From NCBI RefSeq assembly GCF_009766085.1, contig NZ_LMUF01000061.1, positions 87,939 through 151,938 of the forward strand: a stretch of 64,000 bases of DNA, in the 5' to 3' direction. A program made the translations under genes and the position numbers. The notes under the pieces are model-generated. The model was not told the origin of the DNA and searched no databases. It saw nothing but the letters and a program-made list of their open reading frames with translations. This stretch comes from Burkholderia sp. S171. Its GTDB lineage: Bacteria; Pseudomonadota; Gammaproteobacteria; Burkholderiales; Burkholderiaceae. Each line of letters starts with the position of its first letter. Position 1 is the stretch's first letter. Below are positions 54,428 to 63,798 of the stretch, piece by piece.

Positions 54428-54976
54428 TTGAGACTAAAAGCATTAGTACTTTTGATCGCGGTAGTGTTGTGCGAAATGCTCCAGATGAACTATAGTTTCG
54501 CTCGGGAAATAATTCTGCCGAATGACTCTGCGCGCGATTATGGGACATCTGTTCTGGAAGCCCATAAAAAACCATTGCAAATGATGGTGGTCGAAAAAAA
54601 TCTAAAATCTAAAGGAACCGCAGTCAAAGGCGCGAACGCCAAAATTTTTGATGGAGAGTGGGAAAAATCCAATGTGGCTTCTGGAACATTCTCCATGTCG
54701 TTGCGGCAAACAGGTTCAAGAATAACCGGGCAATATTGCGCAATTGCAAAAAATGGTAATAAAATTGATTGCGATCCTGCAAATAACCCTAATATCACGG
54801 GGGTTGTTAATGATGGTTTGAGCGTCGCGAGTCTGACGTTTTCGTCATTTTTTGGTGCAACAACTGGAAAAGCGACCATTGCCCGAAGGAATGGTCAACT
54901 GATCTGGCATGTTGTGCAAGTTCCTCAAGGCGGTGAGTCCTATGCTCCGTTAAATGCAATTTTGCAAAGAAATTAA
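54428..54976 (+). CDS. Exported beta-rich hypothetical protein in the T6SS immunity array
   Basis: 182 residues from a TTG (54428). Signal peptide KALVLLIAVVLCEML to about residue 25. The mature part has a beta-barrel rhythm (GTFSMSLRQTGSRITGQYCA, NNPNITGVVNDGLSVASLTF) and two Cys. AT-rich. Fourth exported protein in a row; an immunity protein or envelope accessory is plausible. The start codon is uncertain. Confidence 0.68.
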   Translation: MRLKALVLLIAVVLCEMLQMNYSFAREIILPNDSARDYGTSVLEAHKKPLQMMVVEKNLKSKGTAVKGANAKIFDGEWEKSNVASGTFSMSLRQTGSRITGQYCAIAKNGNKIDCDPANNPNITGVVNDGLSVASLTFSSFFGATTGKATIARRNGQLIWHVVQVPQGGESYAPLNAILQRN

Positions 54977-55060
54977 TTAGTTTCCGATATAAATGGCAAA
55001 AACTATAGGCGAGACTATGGCCGTTCGGTACGAAATGCTCGGAGTATTGGTATTGGTTCA

Positions 55061-56302
55061 ATGCCGATAGACTTCGCGCGGGTTCCACCGAAGGTGGCGG
55101 TTCCAGAACTTCCCCGCCTTTCCCTTACGGTCTGGGCTTTTTTATTTGTGCTTGTCACAAGCGGCGGTGCTGGCTTTGCGATCTATACGCTCCCACCCGG
55201 TACATCGTCTGACACTGCTTGGTTCTGGATTTGCGTTGCCGTCTTTCCAGTGCTCGCGTGGACTTTCCTTCTATTTGCCAGACTGACTTTCTTGCATGTG
55301 CAACGGGCCACGGCAATCGCAACCAATCGGGTTAGCGATCGGGAACTTGACAAGTGTCACGCGCGTGCGAGCGAACCTTTGGCATTAATCGGCCATGCGT
55401 GGATCTTTTCGGGGGTAGATGAAGAGAACGAGGCTTCCGGAATCACCGACGGTGCGGTGCAACTGAAGCCACGCGCGAGCTTAGCGTCGTCCAATAGCGA
55501 TGTCACCGCTCGATGGATCGATATACCCGGTCGATCGTTTAACGCGGGCAACGCGTTTAGCGAACGTCGGCGCCATATAGAAATTATCGAATGGTTGTTG
55601 GAGTGCCTCATTACTCGACTTGCCCCGCAGCTTCGCAGATTGCCATCATCTACCTCACTGCGAGTGACGCTGAGTCTCAGCGCCCACGTTGATGAAAAGC
55701 TCGTAGGCCAACGACTGGCGATTATGCTGGCCAATCTTCATTTGGGCATAGATGTGACAGTGGACGCCACAAATGAAAAGGTTTCGCTTTTTGAAGTCGA
55801 TTCATGGCTCGACGATATTAACGATCGCACAGTGCACTTGTTAGTGGCACTGCAGTTGCGCAATGCGATCAGTAACTTACTCGAAAAGCGAATGGCAGAG
55901 GCGGCCGTCGCTTTGCTCGTGGGACATTCGTCACTCGCGGCGGTGTATGCCGATGGGTCGTCAGTGCGCGTACATCGTCCCGAAAGGGGGCCACGCGAAA
56001 CGCCTGACGAAATCCTGGCCAGCGCAGCGCGCTGGGGGCGGTCCGCCATGTCAGAAATTGATACGGCGTGGACATGTGACGTGTCGCCGAATTCCTATTT
56101 GTCTATTCGATCATCGAAACACTTCGATCCACGCACGGGTTTGTGCGACCTCAATGCAACGATCGGCGACTGCGGTTACGCCAATCAGTGGTTGACATTG
56201 GCTTTAGCCGCTCGCCAATCCACCGATAGCGGTTTCCCGCAATCGATCATCGTCCAAGAAGGCGAAGAACTCATTGCACTCACCTGTAAAAAGCACACAT
56301 GA
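55061..56302 (+). CDS. Unrecognised T6SS-associated inner-membrane protein
   Basis: 413 residues. Two transmembrane helices at about 20-45 and 52-75, then a large soluble domain with no recognised motif (RRHIEIIEWLLECLITRLAP, RMAEAAVALLVGHSSLAAVY). The stop overlaps tssM by four bases (ATGA), so it is translationally coupled to it and likely a membrane-complex accessory. GC content is back to the genome norm here. Similar genes next to tssM exist in some Burkholderia T6SS loci, but no function is known to me. Confidence 0.75.
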   Translation: MPIDFARVPPKVAVPELPRLSLTVWAFLFVLVTSGGAGFAIYTLPPGTSSDTAWFWICVAVFPVLAWTFLLFARLTFLHVQRATAIATNRVSDRELDKCHARASEPLALIGHAWIFSGVDEENEASGITDGAVQLKPRASLASSNSDVTARWIDIPGRSFNAGNAFSERRRHIEIIEWLLECLITRLAPQLRRLPSSTSLRVTLSLSAHVDEKLVGQRLAIMLANLHLGIDVTVDATNEKVSLFEVDSWLDDINDRTVHLLVALQLRNAISNLLEKRMAEAAVALLVGHSSLAAVYADGSSVRVHRPERGPRETPDEILASAARWGRSAMSEIDTAWTCDVSPNSYLSIRSSKHFDPRTGLCDLNATIGDCGYANQWLTLALAARQSTDSGFPQSIIVQEGEELIALTCKKHT

Positions 56303-59300
56303 AAGAACATAAGGCAGCGCCGGTCGCGCTCATCATCGGTGTCTGCATTTTTCTGGTCTTCTTGATAGCCGCGGTTGTTGTCTGGTTCAAAGGGCAGTCG
56401 CACGGTTGGTCGAGAGATTCGCGCATCATGCTCGAGTTGTGCCTTCTCTCGGGTCTGCTGCTGTGCTTGATACTTGTGAAGTACTTCGAAGCCGTCACGC
56501 TCTGGGTAGCATCGCTTCACTTGATGCGATGGCAGCAGCGCTACGACCACTATCGCTCCACGAAACCGGGCAGTGCGCCCATCGACGCCGCGCCTATAGC
56601 CTTCGCCAGCCTCCGAGATCGTCTTCGTTCCATGCATGGTTTTCGGTGGCGTTATCGCGACCGCTGGTTGCTGGTATCCGGTGATGACCTGTTAATTGAC
56701 AGACTGGCGCCGGGCCTAAGAAAGAACGGTTATGTGATCCAAGAGGGCACAGTTCTGCTACACGCGGGAAGCGGCGGCCAGGAATGGCTCAAACGTATCC
56801 GCCGTATGCGTCTTTGTCGTCCGATCGACGCGACGGTCGCAGTCATCTCCGCCAGTCAACTAAGCACGAAGGCGCTGGACACTGAACCACTCGATACCGA
56901 CGCTCTCGTCAGTCGTTTGGCGCAGCAAAACCGAACGCTCGGTTTCTCCGCACCGGCATATGTGTTGAACGCGGTGGAAGTCGACGGTTCGGTTCCTGCG
57001 CTGATCGAGCCTGTTATGTGTTCGTGGTCGACTCGTTCCAATAACGCGCGCGGTGTCGGAGCGTCGCTCACCGATCTGTCTGGTCGGCTCGCCGATGCAG
57101 GGGTGCAACGTCTCATTGAACGTAGTGATGAAGCCTGCATTGCGCAGCTGTCGCAACAGGTAACTCGACGCGCGGAGACACTGTCGCGTCTTGTCTCGCA
57201 GCTATGCAACGCGCAGACTTGGCGCACGACGGTTTTCGGCGTAATTTTCACGCCCCTGTTCAAACAGCTGCCGGCCGACGCCGCTAACGTAATACATGCG
57301 CCGTCTTCATTCGCCCAACCTACGTGGCATGCCATCGCTGCCCACAGCCGGACCGTGCATGGCCGCCGCGTTGGTTTTTCGCTCTTACGCGTCGCGGCAT
57401 GGAGCGCAACCGCGCTCGCGGCCGTATGGATTGCGGGCACGCTGGTATCGGTTGCGGCCAATCGCAACGCTATCCAAACCGCTTCTTCGACGATCGCAAA
57501 ACTAGCAGCGCCACATGACACCACCCAAGCCACGCAAACCCTCGACACCCTGCAAAAGCAGATTGCCACGCTCGAAGCACGTCAGCGCGATGGTGCCCCG
57601 TGGTACACCCGCTTCGGACTGAACCATGACGCCGCGCTGTTAAGCGCCACGTGGCCCGCCTACGAAGCCGCAAACAATCGCATCCTGATGCAGCCGATCC
57701 GCACGAAGCTCGAATCCGATCTACGACAACTCGGCTCACTCACGGATCAGGAACTGGCAAGTGGTGGCGAGGCGCAGGTTAAAGGCGCCTACAGCACCCT
57801 CAAGTCCTACCTGATGCTAGCCGAGCCTAAGCACGCTGATTCGGGCTTCCTGATCCCTCAATTGATGGCCACGGATCAACCTGCGCGTCCTGAGCGATCA
57901 TCGGTCAACCCGGGCAACTGGCGCGACCTGACGCAGCGTCTCGTGGCGTTCCATGCGAACCACTTGCACCAACGCCCGTCACTTGCCATCACGCCCGACA
58001 CGACGTTGATCGCTACAGCCCGTCAGACGCTCGTGAGCGTGATGGGTCTGCAGAATTCCACCGACACCGTCTACCAGCAGATCCTCGATGAAACCCGCGT
58101 CAAGTATCCGCCCGTGTCATTACAGTCGCTATTGGGCGACACCAGCAGCCGAGGCGTATTCACAACCAGCGAAACCGTACCCGGCGTCTACACGCGGCAA
58201 GCGTGGGACGAGCGTATCGGCAAAGCTATTGACGAAGCCGATGAACAACGCACCGTCACCGGCGACTGGGTGCTCTCCGACACAGCAACAACAAGCGCAA
58301 CCGCATCCACCGCGTCACTCAAGGAGCAATTGCGTCAACGCTACTTCGCCGATTACGGCCGTGCTTGGCAGCAGTTCCTGAACAGCGTGCGCTGGCAGGC
58401 GGATACATCGTTATCCGGCACCGTCGATCAACTGAGTCTTTACGCCGACCCGCAACGCTCACCGCTATCGGCGTTGTTCAAGGTGATCGTGTATCAGGCC
58501 AGCACGGGCGCGGTGGGGCAATCCTTATCGGACACGCTCGTCAACAGAGCCCGATTACTCGTAAGCGGCGACGACAAAGATAAAGATCCCTCCAATGCCG
58601 CCTCACAACCCGAAGCACCGCTTGCATCGGCTTTCGGCCCTCTGCTACGCGTGGCGGGCAGTGATCTGGCAGCAATGAGTCCCGCCAAGCCCGCTGCTGC
58701 TCAACCTGCCAATACATCCGATATCAGCCTGCCGCGGTATCTCGAACGCGTCACAGGGGTACGCCTCAAGCTCCAGCAGATCATGATGAGCCCGGATCCC
58801 GACGCGATGTCGCGCACTGCGGCACAGGCAATCCTGCAAGGAAAGACATCGGATATTGGTGACAGCCGCGACTACGCGAGCCGTGTCTCCGCGAGCCTTG
58901 GCGAGCAATGGTCGGGCTTTGGCGACGCAGTCTTTCAGAGGCCGCTCGATCAAACCTGGGATGTCGTGCTTCAACCGGCTAGCGCGAGTCTGAACGAAAC
59001 GTGGCGCACGGTCATTGTCACCGCCTGGAACAAGTCGTTCGGCGGCCGCTATCCGTTCGCGGACTCGGACAGCGATGCATCGTTGCCTGAAATGGCGCGC
59101 TTCCTTCGCGTGGATGGTGGCGTGATTTCCCAATTTGTATCGACGCAACTTGGCGGCATCATCGAGCGGCAGGGTGATCAATGGGTGGTCATGCAAGCCA
59201 CCGGTCGCAACACGCTAAGAGTTGATCCCGAGTTCGTGAGTGCATTGAACCGGCTCACTCGTGTATCGAACGTGCTGTTCCCAACGGGTGACGCTACCCT

Positions 59301-60027
59301 GCGCTACGAACTGCGCGCTATTCCCACACCCGGAATCACGGACGTAAAAATCGCACTGTCGGGGCGCGATTTGCACTACTTCAACCAACGCGAGGAATGG
59401 ACACCCTTCGTCTGGCCGGGCGAGGCGCTGGAGAACGGAACGCGCATCGAGTGGCAGACTGAGCAGGCGGGTCCGCGTGTCGCATTCGATTTCTCGGGAC
59501 GTTTTGGGCTGATTCGTTTGCTCGAACGAGCAACGGTTTCGCAGCAAGACGGCGCCCGCTATTTGTTGCGATGGCCGTTGGGCAAGGAGGCGGAAGGCGT
59601 CGTACCTGAAGCAATGGTAGCGCCGCAGGTGCAGGTCGCGAAGGCCAGCTCACCCGAGCCTTCGAAGCGCCCGGTGTCGCGAGAGAATGACGACTGGGCC
59701 GCTCGAACCAAGACAAGCGTCACCGCGCCGGACGCAGCCTGGAAACCGGACGAAAGCAAGGTTAGCCGTCCCTCTCCGCAGCCGCTCGGACCCGTGAAAC
59801 CGCGTTTTTTGCAGGTGCAATTGCGCAGCGAAGTGGGAGCAGGTCCACTCGATGTCTTGAAGCTTCGCCATTTCGCATTGCCGACGCGGATTTTTCTCCG
59901 CAGCGACGCGGGTGGCCGTCTAGTCGCCACTGGATCAAATCCACCGCCTTTGCCGGTGACGGCGATAGAAGCCGCGAAACGCGCTTCAACGCCGCTCCCT
60001 CGCGGCGCTTCGCCTGATATCGATTGA
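56299..60027 (+). CDS. tssM: T6SS inner-membrane channel protein TssM (IcmF), Walker A not visible
   Basis: 1242 residues. Two N-terminal helices (about 9-29, 44-65) and a third near 364-385 (RVAAWSATALAAVWIAGTLV). The large periplasmic part and the C-terminal GRYPFADSDSDASLPEMARF and GPRVAFDFSGRFGLIRL signatures identify it. At the NTPase position (about 125-135) it reads WLLVSGDDLLIDRLAPGL instead of a GPPGAGKT loop, so nucleotide binding is unlikely. Together with TssL and TssJ it forms the membrane complex. Confidence 0.9.
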   Translation: MKEHKAAPVALIIGVCIFLVFLIAAVVVWFKGQSHGWSRDSRIMLELCLLSGLLLCLILVKYFEAVTLWVASLHLMRWQQRYDHYRSTKPGSAPIDAAPIAFASLRDRLRSMHGFRWRYRDRWLLVSGDDLLIDRLAPGLRKNGYVIQEGTVLLHAGSGGQEWLKRIRRMRLCRPIDATVAVISASQLSTKALDTEPLDTDALVSRLAQQNRTLGFSAPAYVLNAVEVDGSVPALIEPVMCSWSTRSNNARGVGASLTDLSGRLADAGVQRLIERSDEACIAQLSQQVTRRAETLSRLVSQLCNAQTWRTTVFGVIFTPLFKQLPADAANVIHAPSSFAQPTWHAIAAHSRTVHGRRVGFSLLRVAAWSATALAAVWIAGTLVSVAANRNAIQTASSTIAKLAAPHDTTQATQTLDTLQKQIATLEARQRDGAPWYTRFGLNHDAALLSATWPAYEAANNRILMQPIRTKLESDLRQLGSLTDQELASGGEAQVKGAYSTLKSYLMLAEPKHADSGFLIPQLMATDQPARPERSSVNPGNWRDLTQRLVAFHANHLHQRPSLAITPDTTLIATARQTLVSVMGLQNSTDTVYQQILDETRVKYPPVSLQSLLGDTSSRGVFTTSETVPGVYTRQAWDERIGKAIDEADEQRTVTGDWVLSDTATTSATASTASLKEQLRQRYFADYGRAWQQFLNSVRWQADTSLSGTVDQLSLYADPQRSPLSALFKVIVYQASTGAVGQSLSDTLVNRARLLVSGDDKDKDPSNAASQPEAPLASAFGPLLRVAGSDLAAMSPAKPAAAQPANTSDISLPRYLERVTGVRLKLQQIMMSPDPDAMSRTAAQAILQGKTSDIGDSRDYASRVSASLGEQWSGFGDAVFQRPLDQTWDVVLQPASASLNETWRTVIVTAWNKSFGGRYPFADSDSDASLPEMARFLRVDGGVISQFVSTQLGGIIERQGDQWVVMQATGRNTLRVDPEFVSALNRLTRVSNVLFPTGDATLRYELRAIPTPGITDVKIALSGRDLHYFNQREEWTPFVWPGEALENGTRIEWQTEQAGPRVAFDFSGRFGLIRLLERATVSQQDGARYLLRWPLGKEAEGVVPEAMVAPQVQVAKASSPEPSKRPVSRENDDWAARTKTSVTAPDAAWKPDESKVSRPSPQPLGPVKPRFLQVQLRSEVGAGPLDVLKLRHFALPTRIFLRSDAGGRLVATGSNPPPLPVTAIEAAKRASTPLPRGASPDID

Positions 60028-60120
60028 ACCTCTTTCGCTGATCCGCGCAAATCGCTGTAGATCATCAGCGATCGCGAATCACCGCTGCGATGCAGCCGCA
60101 AATGAACATAAGGATTCCAA

Positions 60121-61895
60121 ATGGATGACGCCATCCTGCGTTATTACGAAGCCGAGATGCGCTATCTAGGCGAGGCAGCGAAGGAGTTCGCCGACGCCCA
60201 CCCGGACCGCGCTCGCATGCTGAACCTTGATCGCGTCGGCGATCGTGACCCGTACGTCGAGCGGCTGTTTGAAGGCTTTGCGTTTCTCACCGGCCGGCTG
60301 CGCCAGAAGCTGGACGACGAACTGCCCGAGCTGACCGAAGGACTGGTCAGCCTGCTATGGCCGCACTATCTGCGCATGATTCCGTCGCTATCGATTCTCG
60401 AGATGACACCCGCGCCTGAAACGCTGCAGAGACCGAACGTGTCCCAGCGGGCCTCGCAGTGCGCTCTGGCAAGGTCGGAGCGAGCGGCGTGCAATGCCTG
60501 TATCGCACGACGCAAGCCGTGACGCTCATGCCAATACGGCTGACCGAAGCGACTCCGACTGTGCGCCATGACGCCCGTTCCGTCATCCGGCTCAAGTTTG
60601 AAATCGACCGATCCGCACGCCGTGAGGCGCTCGATCTGTCGAGCATCCGGCTCTATCTGAATGCCGATTTGCCAGTTGCCTTCGCGTTGCATCTCGCGCT
60701 CACACGTCAGGTGCAATCACTTTCGTTGCGAACGCCCGAAGTGCAAGACGGTGCAGCAATACCTCTAAAAAGCGCATGGATCGAAGCGGCGGGATTCTCT
60801 GCGGAAGAGCGTTTGTGGCCGAAGGCGGATATTGCATTTTCGGGTTATCAACTCCTCCTGGAATATTTTACGTTCCGCGAGAAATTCCTGTTTGTCGACT
60901 TGCGCGGCTTGAGCATGGACGCATTGCCAGCCGACGCCTGGAGCTTCGAGGTCGAGGTGTTGCTTAACGAAAGTTACCCCGCCGACCTGCGCTTCACCGC
61001 CGCTAACGTACGATTGTTCTGCACGCCAATTATCAACCTGTTCGAACTTGATGCCGAGCCGGTGCGGATCGATCATCACGAAACCGAGTATCGCGTGAAG
61101 CCAATGCATCACCACGGCGACTTCGTGGAAACGTATTCGGTCGAAGCGGTGGAGGCGTTCGATCACGATACCGCCGAGCGTTTCGAATATGTGCCGTTTT
61201 CAACGTTTCGGCATCGGGGCGGGATGCTCCGCCATGAGGCCCCGGAGCGTTACTTTCATACGCGCGTCAGGCAAGGCGTAAAGGGTTTGTTCGACACATG
61301 GATCATCCTCGGCGGTCACGCATGGGAGTCGATGCCGGACTTGCCTGAGGAGACGCTTTCGCTGCGCGTAACGGGTACCAACGGAATGCTGCCGCGCAAG
61401 GGTTTGCGCGAAGCGAGTATCAACCAACTGGTCGCGAGTGCACCCAACGTCGGGCGTGTCCGCAATCTTACTTCACCCACGCTGCCGGTTTATCCGCCGG
61501 TGAACGACCGCTTCCAATGGCGCGTGCTGTCGCATCTCGCGCCTAACTTCTTATCGTTGATGGATGCAGAAGTTTTGCGTGGGGCCTTGGCGTTGTACGA
61601 CTGGACGGGGGACGAACTGAACCGTCGTCGCCTCGCGGGTATTCAGCATGTATCGCAGAAACTGCTGCGCAAGGTGATAGGCGGAGGCATCGAGCGAGGC
61701 GTGCTGATCGAAGTCACGCTTGATAGCCACGCTTTCGCCGGCAGCGGCGATGTGTACCTTTTCGGTGAGCTATTGCACCGGTTCTTTACGCTGTACGCCG
61801 AGATTAATCTCTTCACCCAACTGGCGATTATCAGCTTGCCTTCGGGGAAACGCATCGAATGGGCAGCAAGTCATGCGGAGCGTTCACCGTTATGA
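60121..61895 (+). pseudogene. tssF: T6SS baseplate subunit TssF, split by a frameshift
   Basis: TssF is normally one protein of about 590 residues. Here the first 103 residues (DDAILRYYEAEMRYLGEAAK to ETLQ) lie in one frame that then ends at 60522. The rest (ERVPAGLAVRSGKVGASGVQ, TTQAVTLMPIRL, and on to the C-terminus at 61895) lies in the -1 frame. The break is at CTGCAGAGACC (60424-60434); CTGCAGAAGACC would restore LQKTERVPAGL. A one-base deletion or a sequencing error is likely. If real, the baseplate cannot assemble from this gene. Confidence 0.85.
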
Positions 61896-63004
61896 ATGCG
61901 CCCGACTTGCCTGATGGCATGACGCCGCTCGTACGCGCTCTCCTCGCGCGCGCGCCACAGATGAACTTCTTTCAGTTATGCCAACTGATCGAGCGTCTGA
62001 TGCCGCAGGGCATGGGCCTTGGCGCGCGTGACACGCCGGCCGGCGAGACGGTCCGGTTTCGGTCGTATCCCAAGGTGGGTTTTCCGGGCACTGAACTTGC
62101 CGCCGTGGAATTCGACCCCGAGCGTCCGGATCGGCCACCTACGATCCGGACGACCTTCCTTGGACTGTACGGCGTGAATGCGGTTATGCCGCCACATTTA
62201 ATCGACGACATCGTGCTGAGGCGGGAAGGGCACGAGGAAGTCATGTCCTTTCTCGACCTCTTCAATCACCGGATTGCAACGCTCTTCTATCGCACCTGGC
62301 GCAAGTATCGGTATCCGTCGGGATTCGAACGAGGCGATGACACTACGTCACGCGCGTTGTTGTGCCTCGCGGGCTTCGGTCTCGGCGACAAGTCGGCCAG
62401 CGCGGGTTTGCCTGGCGCGCGCGTGCTCGGATTGCTCGGTCTCTTGACCCAGCGCACGCGAACGGTGGAAGGGTTGGCCGGCGTGGTTGCGCTAACGCTG
62501 CCCGGTGCGGGTGTAAAGATAGATGAGCGCTTTCCCGTATGGGTGAGGCTTCACGATCAGCCGGGACTGCGTTCAGGCCGTTCGTTGGGCACGCCGCGGG
62601 AAGCCGCTGGACAGGGCCTTGGTCAAGGGCATGTGCTGGGAAGGCGTGTCAAGAATCGCGGCGAGGCGGTGCGGCTGACGTTGCGTCCCTCGACCCCCGA
62701 ACAGGCGCACGAACTCCTGCCCGACGCGCCCCTTTATCGCGAGTTGATCAGCATGTTGCGTGTGTACGTGGGTAACAAGGCGGACGTCGTGCTGCGTATG
62801 GAGGTATCGGCCGCCGTTGTGCCGGTACTAAAGCTGGGGCCGGCGCACGCTCACGCAATCGGCAGAGGCCATCAGGGTCGTCTTGCCTGGACCACGTTAT
62901 TGAAACCAGCCAATGACCGCGTCATCACTATCCCGTTGGGCCGATACGAAGCGATCCCGACAGAAAATGTCGCGCGTCCGGAACCCGTTGTCCAAGCTGG
63001 ATGA
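61892..63004 (+). CDS. tssG: T6SS baseplate subunit TssG
   Basis: 370 residues from ATG 61892, which overlaps the tssF stop by four bases; an in-frame ATG at 61859 lies within tssF and is not favoured. Typical TssG text: MNFFQLCQLIERLMP, VRFRSYPKVGFPGTEL and TFLGLYGVNAVMPPHL. Completes the TssF/G/E wedge. Confidence 0.92.
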   Translation: MNAPDLPDGMTPLVRALLARAPQMNFFQLCQLIERLMPQGMGLGARDTPAGETVRFRSYPKVGFPGTELAAVEFDPERPDRPPTIRTTFLGLYGVNAVMPPHLIDDIVLRREGHEEVMSFLDLFNHRIATLFYRTWRKYRYPSGFERGDDTTSRALLCLAGFGLGDKSASAGLPGARVLGLLGLLTQRTRTVEGLAGVVALTLPGAGVKIDERFPVWVRLHDQPGLRSGRSLGTPREAAGQGLGQGHVLGRRVKNRGEAVRLTLRPSTPEQAHELLPDAPLYRELISMLRVYVGNKADVVLRMEVSAAVVPVLKLGPAHAHAIGRGHQGRLAWTTLLKPANDRVITIPLGRYEAIPTENVARPEPVVQAG

Positions 63005-63017
63005 ACCAGGAGTTTGC

Positions 63018-63551
63018 ATGCACGTTACTTACGTTATAACAGCCGTCGCCGCTAGCCTGAGCCTATGCGCATGCGGCGCATGGCAAGGCGTTTCTGACAC
63101 GTCGTCCAGCGCCTATCAGGCGGTTTTTCACAAGCAGGTCAAGATACTGAATGTCGATCTGAATGCGCGTGCTTCGCTGAATCCTGACGAGGCTAACCGG
63201 CCGGTGTCTGTCGCCGTTCGCGTTTATCAGTTAAAGGATCGTAAATCGTTTGATGGCGCTTCCTACGACGACCTGTTGAAAAACGAGCGTGCCGTTTTGA
63301 GTGCGGACCTGCAAGACACGGCGGGAGTGGTTGTTAACCCCGGCAGTGCGGCGAGCTTGTCGCAGCCAATGCGGCCGGACACGGAATTCATAGCCGTTGT
63401 GGGTTTCTTTCGCAACCCGAAGAACGATCGCGATTGGCGTCGAGTGGTGCCGAGGAAATCGTTGTCGGCGAGTGAGCCGCTCAAGTTCGATTTGGTCGGG
63501 CAGGAACTCGTAGCTGCCAATGAAGTGCCACGGGAGCAACCTGCACGATGA
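63018..63551 (+). CDS. tssJ: T6SS outer-membrane lipoprotein TssJ
   Basis: 177 residues, with AGGAG seven bases upstream of ATG 63018. Signal peptide ending in a lipobox-like SLCAC. A two-sheet C2-like domain follows, with VAVRVYQLKDRKSFDGASYD and an AVVGFFRNP strand. Anchors TssM to the outer membrane. Confidence 0.9.
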   Translation: MHVTYVITAVAASLSLCACGAWQGVSDTSSSAYQAVFHKQVKILNVDLNARASLNPDEANRPVSVAVRVYQLKDRKSFDGASYDDLLKNERAVLSADLQDTAGVVVNPGSAASLSQPMRPDTEFIAVVGFFRNPKNDRDWRRVVPRKSLSASEPLKFDLVGQELVAANEVPREQPAR

Positions 63552-63715
63552 CCTCGAACTTACCTCTTGTCGATCAGGATAGTGGTCGGCCGTCTGCCGA
63601 TTTGGTGAAGCGTTTCGGTCAGCGGTCCCCATGTATCTGGCTGGAACTAGACCGGCTCCGTGGGGAGTTGCTGACGCATGTCAGGGACTTCCCTGCACAT
63701 TGTTATTTGGCATGA
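63548..63715 (+). CDS. Short ORF coupled to tssJ, possibly a truncated gene
   Basis: 55 residues beginning MTSNLPLVDQDSG, with ATG overlapping the tssJ stop by four bases. It ends where a stem-loop and the convergent prpD gene begin. I do not recognise it. The tight coupling suggests the start of a T6SS gene whose remainder has been lost, or a small real protein. Confidence 0.4.
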   Translation: MTSNLPLVDQDSGRPSADLVKRFGQRSPCIWLELDRLRGELLTHVRDFPAHCYLA

Positions 63716-63719
63716 AAAA

Positions 63720-63757
63720 CACCCCAAAGGTTGGATCGGTGTCCAACTTTTGGGGTG
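63720..63757 (-). terminator. Rho-independent terminator of prpD
   Basis: A 16-bp stem (CACCCCAAAGGTTGGA/TCCAACTTTTGGGGTG, one mismatch) with a 6-base loop. On the minus strand it is followed by TTTTT, 42 bases past the prpD stop. On the plus strand it also caps the T6SS operon. Confidence 0.85.
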
Positions 63758-63798
63758 CACTTCACGGACGGCTGTTTTAGTCGGCGCTGGTCAGCTGA

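Noticed and set aside
60459..61895. Separate 478-residue gene downstream of a short TssF
   Set aside because: Its start lies in the middle of TssF sequence, and conserved residues continue upstream in the same frame without a start codon.
63720..63757. Insertion-sequence end (CCCCAAAAGTTGG-like)
   Set aside because: The text resembles some IS3-type ends, but there is no transposase or target duplication; the hairpin with a T-tract after prpD is better explained as a terminator.
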